Positions 28,091-38,064 of a DNA stretch of 64,000 nucleotides are shown here, one piece after another. Within the stretch, counting starts at the first letter, position 1. The number at the start of each line of letters is the position of its first letter. The position numbers were made by a program, and so were the translations under genes. The DNA comes from Bacteroidaceae bacterium (GTDB lineage Bacteria; Bacteroidota; Bacteroidia; Bacteroidales; Bacteroidaceae): NCBI GenBank assembly GCA_024401225.1, contig JAKSLM010000009.1:23411-87410 (forward strand). The letters are read 5' to 3'. The notes under the pieces are model-generated. The model was not told the DNA's origin and did no database searches. It saw nothing but the letters and a program-made list of their open reading frames with translations.

Positions 28091-28108
28091 CCGTTTTATC
28101 GATAAAAT

Positions 28109-28939
28109 ATGAAGAAATTATTTTCAATGTCGCTGGTTTTGTCGCTGGTTTTGTCTTCGTGCGGAGATTTCAACCAAGTGGTAAAATCGCAGGACTATGA
28201 CTACAAATACGAGGCTGCAAAGTCGTACTATGCTGCGGGACAATACACCAAGGCGTATCAGGTGCTTGAGGATCTGTTCATGATGTTCAAGGGTACTGAG
28301 CGTGGTGAGGAGTCGCTGTATATGCTTGGCATGTGCTACTATAACCTCAAGGACTACGAGACGGCATCCATCTACCTGGACCGATATTCAGCGCAGTATT
28401 CGAAGGGCACATATACCGAACTGGCTCGCTTCTACAGCGCAAAGGCAAACTATCTGCAGTCGCCTGACCCACGTCTCGATCAGTCGCCTACTTACAGCGC
28501 CATCAACAAGTTGCAGGAGTTTCTCGACTTCTATCCTTACTCTGAGCGCCGCTTGGATGTGAACGATATGATCTACGGACTTCAGGATCGACTGGTGCAG
28601 AAGGAGTACGACTCGGCATTGCTGTACTACAATCTCGGTTCGTACACAGGTAACTGCGTCAACGGAGGAAGCAACTATCAGGCTTGCATCATCACGGCCG
28701 AGAATGCCCTCAAGACATATCCTTATACAAAGATGCGCGAGGACCTGTACATGATGATTCTGCGTGCACGCTATCAGCTTGCTGCCAACTCGGTAGCTGA
28801 GAAGGAGAGCGAACGATTCCGTGAGACTATCGATGAGTACTACGGTTTCAAGAACGAGTTTCCTGACAGCAAGCACATGAAGGAGGCCGACAACATCTTC
28901 AAGCATTCAAACTCGAAGGTAAAGAAGGTTGAAGAGTAA
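28109..28939 (+). CDS. bamD: Outer-membrane assembly lipoprotein BamD
   Basis: A 276-residue lipoprotein of the BAM complex, which folds beta-barrels into the outer membrane. Lipobox VLSSC with Cys18, then five TPR-like repeats (YYAAGQYTKAYQVLEDL, MLGMCYYNLKDYETASIYLDRY and others). Length fits the family. First gene of the conserved bamD-rpoZ-DUF4293 operon. Confidence 0.93.
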   Translation: MKKLFSMSLVLSLVLSSCGDFNQVVKSQDYDYKYEAAKSYYAAGQYTKAYQVLEDLFMMFKGTERGEESLYMLGMCYYNLKDYETASIYLDRYSAQYSKGTYTELARFYSAKANYLQSPDPRLDQSPTYSAINKLQEFLDFYPYSERRLDVNDMIYGLQDRLVQKEYDSALLYYNLGSYTGNCVNGGSNYQACIITAENALKTYPYTKMREDLYMMILRARYQLAANSVAEKESERFRETIDEYYGFKNEFPDSKHMKEADNIFKHSNSKVKKVEE

Positions 28940-28999
28940 AGACAGAGAGAGACTTATACAGCATTTTTCATTTCAGAATATAACAACAATAGATAATAT

Positions 29000-29335
29000 A
29001 TGGATTTCAAGAAAACAACAGCACCATCTAACACAGTTACACGTAACTTGATGGATCTATGTCGCGACACTAACAACATCTACGAGAGTGTTGCCATCAT
29101 CTCAAAGCGTTCAAATCAGATTGCAGCCGACGTAAAGGACGAACTTGCAAAGAAGCTTCAGGAGTTCGGTACCAACAGCGACAACCTTGAGGAAGTGTTT
29201 GAGAACGAGGAGCAGATTCAGATCTCACGCTACTATGAGCGTCTGCCAAAGCCAACACTTATCGCTATCGAGGAATTCCAGAACGACCGAGTATACTACC
29301 GCAATCCTACAAAGGAATCGGACCGACTCGACTAA
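29000..29335 (+). CDS. rpoZ: RNA polymerase omega (Rpb6-like) subunit
   Basis: A 111-residue omega-type subunit of RNA polymerase. The NIYESVAIISKRSNQIAADVKDELAKKL stretch (about 24-51) is the conserved region that wraps the beta' C-terminus. Bacteroidota omega proteins are of the Rpb6-like group and longer than in Proteobacteria. It lies 60 bases after bamD. Confidence 0.9.
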   Translation: MDFKKTTAPSNTVTRNLMDLCRDTNNIYESVAIISKRSNQIAADVKDELAKKLQEFGTNSDNLEEVFENEEQIQISRYYERLPKPTLIAIEEFQNDRVYYRNPTKESDRLD

Positions 29336-29348
29336 TAAGGGGATAGAT

Positions 29349-29837
29349 ATGATACAGCGCATTCAGACCGTGTATCTGGCATTGGTCTTCATCCTATCGT
29401 TCGTGTGTCTCATCAGCCCCCTTGGAGCATACTCTGTTCAGCATACTGAGGTGGCTGACTTTTCCAACTTCTGCTTCACGACGTTTGGACTGTACAAGGG
29501 ATACGAAAGTGCCGGTCCTTGGTGCCTTGGCGTTCTGCTCATCCTTGTCATGTTCCTCACTACAATGAGCATTATGCTCTACCGCAAGCGTATGCGCCAG
29601 TTGCGCCTGACCATCATCAGCACCATCCTCCTCGTGGGCTATGTGGCTTGCTATGCACTCTTTGCGTGGAAGTACGGATTGGCACTCGATGACTATACAA
29701 AGGGACTGGTATCGGTCGATTTCCGTCCATCGTTCATGGCAATGTTTCCTGTGCTCAACATCATCCTCAACTGCCTTGCTATCCATGGCATTCGCAAGGA
29801 CGAAGCATTGGTACGTTCGCTCGATCGCATCCGCTAA
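29349..29837 (+). CDS. DUF4293 family membrane protein
   Basis: A 162-residue protein with four membrane segments (about 7-27, 58-79, 89-109, 132-152) and start MIQRIQTVYLALV, the family hallmark. An open frame extends 68 codons upstream through rpoZ but is only overlap. DUF4293 is Bacteroidota-specific and of unknown function; its place after rpoZ is conserved. The coaBC-recN genes that often follow are missing here; convergent uvrA comes next. Confidence 0.85.
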   Translation: MIQRIQTVYLALVFILSFVCLISPLGAYSVQHTEVADFSNFCFTTFGLYKGYESAGPWCLGVLLILVMFLTTMSIMLYRKRMRQLRLTIISTILLVGYVACYALFAWKYGLALDDYTKGLVSVDFRPSFMAMFPVLNIILNCLAIHGIRKDEALVRSLDRIR

Positions 29838-29861
29838 ACACTATTATATATATTATAAACG

Positions 29862-29897
29862 ATACACGCAGTTAGTTTCGATGCTAACTGCGTGTAT
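29862..29897. terminator. Bidirectional terminator between DUF4293 and uvrA
   Basis: Perfect 14-bp stem ATACACGCAGTTAG/CTAACTGCGTGTAT (29862-29875 with 29884-29897), 8-base loop. U tracts are moderate on both sides. Confidence 0.8.
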
Positions 29898-29908
29898 TGT
29901 TATCTTGT

Positions 29909-32785
29909 CTATTGTAGCTTGTCCTGCAGGAACTGTCCCGTGTAGCTCCATGCACACTTTGCCACCTCTTCGGGAGTGCCTGTAGCGACGAGCGTTCCTC
30001 CTGCATCGCCTCCATCGGGACCGAGGTCGATGATGTGGTCGGCACACTTGATGATATCCATGTTGTGCTCAATGATGACCACCGTATGTCCTCGCTCTAT
30101 GAGAGCATTGAATGCCACGAGCAGCTTCTTGATGTCGTGATGGTGCAGACCTGTGGTTGGCTCGTCGAAGATGAACATTGTAGGCTTTGTCTTCTCCTGG
30201 CTGAGGTAGTATGCGAGTTTGATGCGCTGGTTCTCACCGCCCGAGAGGGTGTTGGATGTCTGGCCGAGCTTGATGTAGCCAAGACCGACGTCCTGCAGAG
30301 GTTTCATCTTCTGTATGATCTTCTTCTGCCCATACTGAGTGAAGAACTCGATGGCCTGGTTGATGGTCATGTTGAGAATGTCGTACACGCTCTTGCCCTC
30401 ATACTTCACCTCGAGAGTGTCGGCCTTGAAGCGGCGCCCATGGCATGATTCGCACTCCAGGATGAGGTCGTTCATGAACTGCATCTCGACGGTAACGGTA
30501 CCTTCGCCCTTGCACTCCTCGCATCGTCCGCCTTCGGTGTTGAAGGAGAAGTAGGATGGGGTATAGCCCATCTGCTTTGCAAGCTGCTGCTGGGCCATGA
30601 GCTTACGTATCTCTTCGTATGCTCCGATATAGGTGACAGGGTTGCTTCGGCTCGATGTTCCGATAGGATTCTGGTCGATGAAGTCAATGCGCTGTATCAT
30701 GTCGATCTCGCCCTTGAACCCTCCAAACTGCCCCGGACGGTCGCAAGCCTCGTCGAGATGGCGCTTCACACCACGGTAGAGGATGTCGCGTACGAGCGTT
30801 GACTTGCCAGAGCCCGACACGCCCGTTACGCACGTCATGACGTTGAGAGGAATGTCCACATCTATGCCCTTGAGGTTGTTCTCGCGTGCACAGCATATCT
30901 TGATGCTATTGTTCCATGCACGGCGCGACAATGGTGTCTCGATAGGGTCAAGACCATTGAGAAACTCCAGCGTGTGGCTTTTGCTATCCTTGATAGCCTT
31001 CAGGTCAGATGTCGGTTCTCCGGCATATACTATCTCGCCTCCGAGTCGGCCAGCATCAGGACCAATATCGATGATGTAGTCGGCAGCACGCATTATCTCT
31101 TCGTCGTGCTCTACGACCACCACCGTGTTGCCCAGTCGCTGAAGGTCGCGCAGCACGTGGATGAGGCGCTGAGTGTCGCGCGAATGGAGGCCGATGCTTG
31201 GTTCGTCGAGGATGTAGAGACTGCCCACCAGGCTTGAACCAAGTGAAGTGGCAAGATTGATGCGCTGGCTCTCTCCACCCGACAGGCTGTTTGACAGGCG
31301 CGAAAGCGTGAGGTACGACAGTCCTACCTCGTCAAGGAAACTGAGGCGGGCACGTATCTCCGTGAGCAGGCGTTTGCCTATCTCGGCATCATGCTTCGGA
31401 AGGTGGAGCGTGCGGAAGAACTCCTTCAGTTCTCCTACCTGCATGTCGCAAAGCTCTGATATGCTCTTGCCTCCCACCTTCACATACTCAGCCTCCTTCT
31501 TTAGCCGATGGCCATGGCATGCCGGACAGGTAGTCTTGCCTCGGTAGCGTGCGAGCATGACTCGGTACTGTATCTTGTACTGATTCTCACGCAGCATGTC
31601 GAAGAATCGGTCTATGCATACCGAATCGTGTGGGGCCTCACCAGGTAGTCCGTGCCACAGCAGGTCCTTCTGCTGCTGGGTAAGTTGGTAGTATGGTTTG
31701 AAGATAGGGAAGGTGTCGGGTGTTTCCAGTCCGTCCGGATGGCTGTATCGGCGTATGAACTCCTTCTTCCATTCTCCCATCTTGTCGCCTCGCCAGCACA
31801 CTACGCATCCATCGTACAGGCTGAGCTCGTTGTTTGGGATGACCAGTTGCTCATCTATGCCAACCACCTTACCGAAACCTTCACATTCTGGGCAGGCACC
31901 GGCAGGACTGTTGAATGAGAACATCTGGTCGGATGGCTCCTCAAACTCTATGCCGTCGGCTTCGAATCGAAGTGAGAACTCGTGGGTGTGCGGGTCGCCT
32001 TTTGCTTGCTTTGATCTTCCTGGTTCTTTCGCCTCCTTGCCCTCAGCTTCTATAGGGAAGAAGCGTAGCATGCACTTGCCTTCACCCTCATAAAGGGCAG
32101 TCTCGGACGAATCGACAAGACGTGATATGACAGATTTGTCATCGCTTACCATCAGTCGGTCTATGACCAGGTTGATGGTCTTAGGCTTTGATGGATGGAA
32201 GGTGGTGAGGAAATCCTCGATGGTCTGCACCTCACCGTCCACCTCTATGCGCACGAATCCCTGCTTCATGTCCATCTCCAGCTGTTCGCGCTGCGTACGG
32301 CCAGAGTGGGGGATGAGCGGTGTGAGCACCATGAATCGGGTACCTTCCGGGTAAGAGAGCATGCACTGGACTATGTCCTCAGGTGTGTGCTTCCTTACCT
32401 CCTTGCCTGACACAGGCGAGAAGGTGTGGCCTATTCGTGCATAGAGCATGCGGAGATAATCGTATATCTCGGTCGTAGTGCCGACGGTACTTCGTGGATT
32501 GCGTGACGACACCTTCTGCTCAATGGCGATGGCAGGCGGTATGCCCTTGATGAAGTCACATTCCGGTTTGCACATTCGTCCCATGAACTGGCGAGCATAG
32601 GTGGAGAGGCTTTCTATGTATCGGCGCTGACCTTCGGCATAGAGGGTGTCAAAAGCCAGCGATGACTTACCAGAGCCCGAAACGCCAGTGATAACGACGA
32701 ACTTATTGCGCGGTATGCGAACCTCTATGTTCTTGAGGTTATTGACTCGCGCACCCTTGATGTGAATATATTCTTCTTCGTTCAT
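29909..32785 (-). CDS. uvrA: UvrABC excinuclease subunit A
   Basis: A 958-residue damage-sensing ATPase of nucleotide excision repair. Two ABC modules: Walker [11 protein letters not shown] near residue 34 and [10 protein letters not shown] near 650; signatures LSGGESQRI and LSGGENQRI; zinc modules CPECEGFG and the CEECKGEG...CESCHG group. Full length. It ends the pyrF-HD-uvrA run, 13 bases after the HD gene. Confidence 0.98.
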   Translation of the reverse strand: MNEEEYIHIKGARVNNLKNIEVRIPRNKFVVITGVSGSGKSSLAFDTLYAEGQRRYIESLSTYARQFMGRMCKPECDFIKGIPPAIAIEQKVSSRNPRSTVGTTTEIYDYLRMLYARIGHTFSPVSGKEVRKHTPEDIVQCMLSYPEGTRFMVLTPLIPHSGRTQREQLEMDMKQGFVRIEVDGEVQTIEDFLTTFHPSKPKTINLVIDRLMVSDDKSVISRLVDSSETALYEGEGKCMLRFFPIEAEGKEAKEPGRSKQAKGDPHTHEFSLRFEADGIEFEEPSDQMFSFNSPAGACPECEGFGKVVGIDEQLVIPNNELSLYDGCVVCWRGDKMGEWKKEFIRRYSHPDGLETPDTFPIFKPYYQLTQQQKDLLWHGLPGEAPHDSVCIDRFFDMLRENQYKIQYRVMLARYRGKTTCPACHGHRLKKEAEYVKVGGKSISELCDMQVGELKEFFRTLHLPKHDAEIGKRLLTEIRARLSFLDEVGLSYLTLSRLSNSLSGGESQRINLATSLGSSLVGSLYILDEPSIGLHSRDTQRLIHVLRDLQRLGNTVVVVEHDEEIMRAADYIIDIGPDAGRLGGEIVYAGEPTSDLKAIKDSKSHTLEFLNGLDPIETPLSRRAWNNSIKICCARENNLKGIDVDIPLNVMTCVTGVSGSGKSTLVRDILYRGVKRHLDEACDRPGQFGGFKGEIDMIQRIDFIDQNPIGTSSRSNPVTYIGAYEEIRKLMAQQQLAKQMGYTPSYFSFNTEGGRCEECKGEGTVTVEMQFMNDLILECESCHGRRFKADTLEVKYEGKSVYDILNMTINQAIEFFTQYGQKKIIQKMKPLQDVGLGYIKLGQTSNTLSGGENQRIKLAYYLSQEKTKPTMFIFDEPTTGLHHHDIKKLLVAFNALIERGHTVVIIEHNMDIIKCADHIIDLGPDGGDAGGTLVATGTPEEVAKCAWSYTGQFLQDKLQ

Positions 32786-32798
32786 AAGTAGCGTAGGG

Positions 32799-34010
32799 TT
32801 ATCGTTGATAACAGAAATATTGCTTGCGTACCTTCTTTGCCATCATAGGCAGATTGAGCATGTCGCTTACTTCCGACACATCGCGTGTGGTGCCGTCGGC
32901 AAGCAGAATCTCGATCTTGTCGTCGTGCAGATTGTACATGTCCTTTCCCACTTCCAGCAGACAGGTAAGGTACTCGCGCGCCTCATCCTCCGTTACCTCA
33001 TACCTCTCCATCAGTTCTTGTATCTTCTCCGTGATGAACGACTCAGGTACAGCCTCATCGCATACCTCCACCTTGAAGAGCTTGCGGTTGATGAAGTCGT
33101 TGCTGAGCAGACTGAGGATCTTGTCATCGCTGCCACACCACACCTTCAATGCGCACATGATGTCGTTGTCATCCAGCGTCAGGTAGTTGGAGAGGCATTC
33201 AGGATCGTTGATGAAGCGGTCGCGGTCTATGTCCTGATACAGGAAGAATCGGAGTGCAGGCGAGCAGAACAGTTCCTTGCCCTGATATGCAAGGTGCTTT
33301 GCACGCTTGAGAGCGTTGATGAGTATGTGCTCGGACGATACTCCAGTCTTGTGCAGATACACCTGCCAGTACATCAGGCGTCGGTTGACGAGATAGTTCT
33401 CGATGGAGTAGATGCCCTTCTTCTCCACCACCAGTCGGTCATCGACCACATCCAGCATGCTGATGATGCGTGAACTGCCGATGTTCGCCTCAGTCACACC
33501 CGTGAAGAACGAGTCGCGACGCAGATAGTCGAGGCGGTCCATGTCGAGCTGACTGGATATGAGCTGATGCAGGAAGTGCTTAGGGTATTCATCCTTGAAG
33601 ATCTTGATGGCAAGGGTAAGTTGTCCGCGGAGGTCCTCATTCATCTTCTCCATTATCATGAGCGATATCTCCTCATGGTCTACGCCCGAGATGAGAGTAT
33701 GCTCAAGCACATGCGAGAAGGGGCCATGGCCGATGTCGTGCATCAGAATGGCAGCCTGTACAGCTTCAGCCTCGCTGTCGAAAATGAAATTGCCCTTCAT
33801 CTGTAGGCTGCGTATCGCCATCGACATAAGGTGGAAAGCACCTATGCTGTGCTGGAAGCGGGTGTGCTGAGCACCAGGGAACACCACGCTTGCTCCGCCC
33901 AGCTGTCTGATGCGGCTGAGGCGGAACATGGCAGGATGTGATACTATGTCGAGGAGCAGTCCTCGAGGAATGCGGATGAATCCGAATACGGGATCAATGA
34001 TTGTCTTCAA
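32799..34010 (-). CDS. HD-domain phosphohydrolase (dNTPase-like)
   Basis: A 403-residue HD-superfamily protein. The metal motifs are H in QHTRFQHSIGAFHLM (about 48-62), HD in LMHDIGHGPFSH (about 90-101) and a later D in QLDMDRLDYLRRDSF (about 156-170), as in SAMHD1/dGTPase-like enzymes. Likely hydrolyses nucleotides; substrate not determinable. Located between pyrF (27 bases up) and uvrA (13 bases down), a nucleotide/DNA-repair context that fits. Confidence 0.85.
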   Translation of the reverse strand: MKTIIDPVFGFIRIPRGLLLDIVSHPAMFRLSRIRQLGGASVVFPGAQHTRFQHSIGAFHLMSMAIRSLQMKGNFIFDSEAEAVQAAILMHDIGHGPFSHVLEHTLISGVDHEEISLMIMEKMNEDLRGQLTLAIKIFKDEYPKHFLHQLISSQLDMDRLDYLRRDSFFTGVTEANIGSSRIISMLDVVDDRLVVEKKGIYSIENYLVNRRLMYWQVYLHKTGVSSEHILINALKRAKHLAYQGKELFCSPALRFFLYQDIDRDRFINDPECLSNYLTLDDNDIMCALKVWCGSDDKILSLLSNDFINRKLFKVEVCDEAVPESFITEKIQELMERYEVTEDEAREYLTCLLEVGKDMYNLHDDKIEILLADGTTRDVSEVSDMLNLPMMAKKVRKQYFCYQR

Positions 34011-34037
34011 GGAATAAAGTCTGTTTGGTGTGAAATT

Positions 34038-34853
34038 TTATCCAAGTATGGCTGCCATCTGGTCAGCAACCTTCTTTGCCTCTTGACCTGCCACCTTTGC
34101 GAAATCCTCAGTCTTGTCGGCATAAATGATGGCACGGCTTGAGTTGACGAGCAGACCGCAATCCTTAGTCATACCATACTTGCATACCTCCTCAAGGCTA
34201 CCACCCTGAGCACCGATGCCAGGCACGAGAAGGAAATGATCAGGAGCCACCTTGCGGATGTCCTCAAACATACGTCCCTGAGTAGCGCCGACCACATACA
34301 TCATGTTGTCAGCATTGCCCCACTGCTGAGATGTGCGGAGCACCTTCTCAAACAGGCGTTCGCCGTCCTTGTCCTCTGTGAGCTGGAAGTCGTGGCTGCC
34401 CTTGTTGGAAGTGAGAGCGAGCAGGATGACCCACTTGCCAGGATACTGAAGGAAAGGAGTCACGCTGTCCTCACCCATGTAAGGAGCGACTGTGAGAGCA
34501 TCGAGGTTGATCTCCTCAAAGAAAGTACGTGCATACATGGCAGAAGTGTTACCGATATCGCCGCGCTTAGCATCGGCAATGATGAAATGGTTAGGGTAAG
34601 CACCGTTGAGGTAATTGATAGTGCGCTCAAACGATACCCATCCCTTTACGCCCATGCTCTCATAGAACGCGAGGTTTGGCTTGTAGGCTACGCAGTACTT
34701 GGCTGTAGCATCGATTATAGCCTTGTTGAATTCGAAGATAGGGTCCTCAGCCGTAAGGAGGTGTTCAGGAATCTTCTTGATGTCGGTGTCGAGACCCACG
34801 CAAAGGAAGGTCTTCTTTGTCATAATCTGATTGATAAGTTCTTGACGTGTCAT
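34038..34853 (-). CDS. pyrF: Orotidine-5'-phosphate decarboxylase
   Basis: A 271-residue OMP decarboxylase, last step of UMP synthesis. The catalytic [11 protein letters not shown] motif is at about 97-107 and the phosphate-binding PGIGAQGG near 210. This is the longer group-2 type common in Bacteroidota. First gene of a probable pyrF-HD-uvrA transcript driven by the promoter inside the 140-bp repeat at 34956. Confidence 0.96.
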   Translation of the reverse strand: MTRQELINQIMTKKTFLCVGLDTDIKKIPEHLLTAEDPIFEFNKAIIDATAKYCVAYKPNLAFYESMGVKGWVSFERTINYLNGAYPNHFIIADAKRGDIGNTSAMYARTFFEEINLDALTVAPYMGEDSVTPFLQYPGKWVILLALTSNKGSHDFQLTEDKDGERLFEKVLRTSQQWGNADNMMYVVGATQGRMFEDIRKVAPDHFLLVPGIGAQGGSLEEVCKYGMTKDCGLLVNSSRAIIYADKTEDFAKVAGQEAKKVADQMAAILG

Positions 34854-34955
34854 GATATATACTTTTTTGTATGTAATTCTACATTTTTGTTTCCGTTAGT
34901 TTGAGTGAGGATTACGCTTTAATTTCTATGAAATTACAGCACGAATCTCTCATTT

Positions 34956-35094
34956 CGGTGCAAAGATACGCATTTTTTTGAAAAGCAATGCCATTGGGGT
35001 GTATTTTTTTGGTTCATTAAACGAATGAACGGTTTGCAACGCGTATTGCAAACCATTCATTCGTTATGGGGAGAGGAAAAGCGGTTTAGGTGTC
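34956..35094. repeat. Promoter-bearing direct repeat, copy A
   Basis: About 139 bases, roughly 89% identical by hand alignment to 36208-36347. Parts in order: promoter box (minus), CATTTTTTTGAAAAGCAATG, CCATTGGGGTGTA, a T run, an inverted repeat (arms CGAATGAACGGTTTGCAA and its near-complement, 35022-35063), then TATGGGGAGAGG and AAGCGG. The two copies bracket the TraB/GumN gene. Both drive minus-strand genes, pyrF here. Confidence 0.88.
34959..34968 (-). promoter_or_regulatory. Promoter -7 box for pyrF-HD-uvrA
   Basis: Minus-strand TATCTTTGCA inside repeat copy A, about 105 bases upstream of pyrF. Confidence 0.65.
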
Positions 35095-35145
35095 CAAAAA
35101 CATTATGAAAGAGAATAACAATTAGTAGACACATCGTTTTCATTT

Positions 35146-36090
35146 TCATTCTTCTTTTGTTATAGGATTTACAATATAACCTTGTTTGCGCAGTTGTGCA
35201 ATAAGTCCGTTTGCGCCTATCAAGTGTCCAAACCCTACAGCAATTAATGTTGGTGCCTCATTTATGTGTTTCTCGATAATAGGTATCCAGCTGTTGTTAC
35301 GATTGGTAAATGCCATATCATAAATTTTCTGCACAATGTCAGGAGGCAACATTATACCTTCTGTATCAGTTAATAATTCATCCATGTTAACAAATCGAAT
35401 AGAACCAGCTTTGTATTTTCTAACAAGATCGTCCTGGTTGTTTTTATTTCTGTTGACGGTGTTGTTGTTTATCAATACATTGTGAAGCATTTTTGCTTGC
35501 TGATCCAATGGTATATTAATCATTATGTTGCGCGTGTACCTATTTAGGTTCAACTGGACCTCATGAGTTTCACAATAAGCGCTTATCTTTCCATTTTCTC
35601 TGCAGCGCAATTGTATTTCAGCATCCATATATGCCCGGGATTGTGACTTTTTTGTAGAGACGCTTTTTGATGTGCCATTCATCATCTGTTTTACAAAAGG
35701 AGTAATGACGATAGGTTTAAGTTTTGATATTGTAGAAAACACTCCATGGAATAAGCTATCAAGCTTCGCAAGGTCTGCAGAATCAAGTAGCATTGCATAG
35801 GTGGTATCTGAAGGCATTTCTGTTGCATTTTCCCCAGAATTTTCAATCTTGGTTAATAGGCTTCTATTTACCTCGCATTCCGTCATGATTTTCTCTGCAT
35901 GAAACCATGCTGTTGCAAAACCAGGAATAGAATCTAGAAAATCGCCTTCTACAGCATGACATGTGCCAAGAATATACGATTTCTTCGCATCGTTCCCAGT
36001 TATCTCCCATAAGATTCCATCATCCTCTTGGGCGAATACATTTCCACTTGTTACAATAAAAAGCAGAATGAATATACATATTTTACTCAT
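35146..36090 (-). CDS. TraB/GumN family lipid-anchored or secreted protein
   Basis: A 314-residue exported protein: signal peptide about 1-20 (ends NVFAQ), then the TraB/GumN fold with LWEITGNDAKKSYILGTCHA at the start and LIAVGFGHLIGANGLIAQLRKQGY near the end, the two conserved motifs (GTxH and GxGHLxGxxG). Tiki-like metalloprotease activity is known for some relatives; here the activity is unknown. GC content is visibly lower than in pyrF. It sits alone between two 140-bp direct repeats, suggesting insertion by duplication or recombination. Confidence 0.82.
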   Translation of the reverse strand: MSKICIFILLFIVTSGNVFAQEDDGILWEITGNDAKKSYILGTCHAVEGDFLDSIPGFATAWFHAEKIMTECEVNRSLLTKIENSGENATEMPSDTTYAMLLDSADLAKLDSLFHGVFSTISKLKPIVITPFVKQMMNGTSKSVSTKKSQSRAYMDAEIQLRCRENGKISAYCETHEVQLNLNRYTRNIMINIPLDQQAKMLHNVLINNNTVNRNKNNQDDLVRKYKAGSIRFVNMDELLTDTEGIMLPPDIVQKIYDMAFTNRNNSWIPIIEKHINEAPTLIAVGFGHLIGANGLIAQLRKQGYIVNPITKEE

Positions 36091-36207
36091 AAGTAAGTGA
36101 TAATTCTTTTGTTATTCAAATAGTGGGACAAGGGACAGGTGCATGGCTCAAATGAAATTGTCATCAAGTGTATCATTGATCCTGTCCGTGTGAACCTTCT
36201 TAAAGGT

Positions 36208-36347
36208 CGGTGCAAAGATACACATTTTTTTGAAAAGCAATGCCATTGGGGTGTAATTTTTTGGCTCATTAGACAAATGAACGGTTTGCTGGCGTGTATT
36301 GCAAACCATTCATTCGTTATGGGGAGAGGGGAAGCGGCCGGGGTGTC
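36208..36347. repeat. Promoter-bearing direct repeat, copy B
   Basis: Second copy of the repeat at 34956, same orientation, with about 15 differences and one small indel, clustered in the loop of the inverted repeat and at the right end. It carries the promoter for the TraB/GumN gene. The gap to the LAB_N gene (36348-36440) holds only a small hairpin CCCGC/GCGGG (36377-36389) with a T9 run further down. Confidence 0.88.
36211..36220 (-). promoter_or_regulatory. Promoter -7 box for the TraB/GumN gene
   Basis: Minus-strand TATCTTTGCA inside repeat copy B, about 120 bases before the gene start, mirroring pyrF. Confidence 0.65.
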
Positions 36348-36441
36348 ATTGGGTTAACAGTTCCAGTCCCTATGATCCCGCAATGCGGGGCGTATTTGCA
36401 CTTTTTTTTTACATAAATTTGCCAATACAAAGAAAAAGTAT

Positions 36442-36451
36442 TATCTTTGCA
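36442..36451 (+). promoter_or_regulatory. Promoter -7 box for the tandem LAB_N gene
   Basis: TATCTTTGCA. Transcription would begin about 36458, which rules out the TTG at 36459 as a sensible start and favours the ATG at 36498. Confidence 0.7.
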
Positions 36452-36497
36452 TTAGCATTTGTCATACCCAATCAATCACTTTTCAAGCGATGGTAAA

Positions 36498-37124
36498 ATG
36501 GACAGCCCACTATGGATATACCTTATTGGTTTTTCGGCTCAGTTTTTCTATACCGGTCGAAGTATTATTCAATGGTATCTGACCGAAAAGAAGGGACGGA
36601 TTGAGTCGCCGTCGCTATTTTGGATATTCAGCATCATCGGCTCATCGATCTTGTTTTACTATGGCTGGCTAAGAAATGATGTATCGATACTCTTGGGCGA
36701 GTACCTGTCGTATTACATATATATATGGAACTTACGCGCGAAAGGGCTCTATAAACGCGTCCACAAGTTTATACCCATCGTTCAAGCCCTGATTCCCATA
36801 GCATTTATACCCGTAGTAATCTCGGGGTGGGGCAGTTTTGCAGCAGATTTTCTACACAACAATATGATCCCATTGTGGCTTATTCTGTTCGGTATTGCCG
36901 GACAGATAGTCTATAAGACACGCTTCATCGTGCAGTGGCTGTATTGCTTCAAGCGAGGCGAATCGTTACTGCCACTGATTTTCTGGTATTTTGCGATGGT
37001 CGGAGGTCTGTTAATCATCACTTATGGCATCATACGACATGATTGGGTGCTGGTAATCGGTCAGGTCGGCATCATCCCTACCATTCGCAACATCATGATT
37101 GGCCTCCGTAAGAAAGGGGATTAG
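36498..37124 (+). CDS. Tandem LAB_N-domain membrane protein
   Basis: A 208-residue membrane protein made of two copies of the lipid-A-disaccharide-synthase N-terminal (LAB_N) domain: residues about 6-76 (GFSAQFFYTGRSIIQWYL) and about 130-200 (FGIAGQIVYKTRFIVQWL). Each has three hydrophobic segments and the FYxxRxxxQW motif. The LAB_N fold is a small EmrE-like membrane unit found fused to or near lipid glycosyltransferases. It faces a GT2 gene 10 bases away in convergent orientation; a joint role in envelope lipid glycosylation is inferred. Confidence 0.85.
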   Translation: MDSPLWIYLIGFSAQFFYTGRSIIQWYLTEKKGRIESPSLFWIFSIIGSSILFYYGWLRNDVSILLGEYLSYYIYIWNLRAKGLYKRVHKFIPIVQALIPIAFIPVVISGWGSFAADFLHNNMIPLWLILFGIAGQIVYKTRFIVQWLYCFKRGESLLPLIFWYFAMVGGLLIITYGIIRHDWVLVIGQVGIIPTIRNIMIGLRKKGD

Positions 37125-37134
37125 CATAAATAGT

Positions 37135-37851
37135 TTACTTGAAATTATACTTAAGATATCGTCTAATCATCCAGCCATAGGCAAGACTATCGGCAGTCAC
37201 ACCGCCAAGCACTCGATTTAAAAAGCCATACTTTGCTTCGCCCGCAGCACGCGGATAATGTCTAATAGGAACAACACGAACAGGAAGTCCCATCATCTGG
37301 AACGTTACTGGAATAAAGCGATGTGATCCGTTGAAGAAAGGCATCTGCTTGGCATATTTCGTCCGCATAATCTTGAGAGGACTGGTCACATCATGAAAAT
37401 TATCTCCGGTGAGTAGGTGTCTCCACTTATTAGCGATAGCAGTGCAAGTTTTTCTTGTCCAATTGTCATTACGCTTTACTCGATCGCCACAGACCAAAGC
37501 AAATTCATCCATATGTGGCAGCATCAGATTGAAATCTTCGGGATTGGTCTGCAGATCAGCATCTATGTGGCCCAACAATGGCGTCTGGCAGTAGTCAATT
37601 GCCGCCTTAAAGGCAGATGAGTTACCATAATTACGGTCAAAATGCAGTACTGTCCAATGGGTATGGCGAGCACACATTTCATTTAGCGCCTCTTCTGAGC
37701 CATCTGTAGATCCGTCGTTTACGAACAGAACAAACACATCACGCTCAACCTCTATACTTTTGCTATATTCATCCAAGGCCTGCTCTAATCGAGGGAGAGA
37801 ATCGATCTCGTTATATACGGGGGCATAGATGGTAAATGCTTCTTTTTTCAT
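37135..37851 (-). CDS. Family 2 glycosyltransferase (polyprenyl-phosphate type)
   Basis: A 238-residue GT2 enzyme: APVYNEIDSLPRLE at the start, VNDGSTDGSEEAL (UDP-sugar binding), HIDADLQTNPED (DxD-like metal site, residues about 95-106) and a PRAAGEAKYG segment near 208. Similar to dolichol-phosphate mannose synthase or ArnC N-terminal domains but without the C-terminal membrane helices, so it may act with a membrane partner such as the LAB_N protein. AT-rich relative to flanks. Confidence 0.88.
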   Translation of the reverse strand: MKKEAFTIYAPVYNEIDSLPRLEQALDEYSKSIEVERDVFVLFVNDGSTDGSEEALNEMCARHTHWTVLHFDRNYGNSSAFKAAIDYCQTPLLGHIDADLQTNPEDFNLMLPHMDEFALVCGDRVKRNDNWTRKTCTAIANKWRHLLTGDNFHDVTSPLKIMRTKYAKQMPFFNGSHRFIPVTFQMMGLPVRVVPIRHYPRAAGEAKYGFLNRVLGGVTADSLAYGWMIRRYLKYNFK

Positions 37852-37980
37852 ATTGTCAAATTACTATTGGTACGTTAACTTTTTAGCACCTACTAATAAA
37901 CAAATCATTGATTATGTTATAATAACATTCAATCATACTTTAATTAGAAGTACTACTTCCGATTTTCCTATAAAATCTGC

Positions 37981-37990
37981 TACAAAGATA
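37981..37990 (-). promoter_or_regulatory. Promoter -7 box for the GT2 gene
   Basis: Minus-strand TATCTTTGTA about 130 bases upstream of the start codon. Confidence 0.5.
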
Positions 37991-38064
37991 GTAATGATCT
38001 GTGAAATGTGCAAGCAAAATAGGAAAGATTTTTCATTGCGACCGCATGGTAACAAAAAAAAGTC

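Noticed and set aside
36459-36497. Earlier TTG start for the tandem LAB_N protein
   Set aside because: It would lie at the predicted transcription start; the ATG at 36498 directly precedes the conserved LAB_N sequence.
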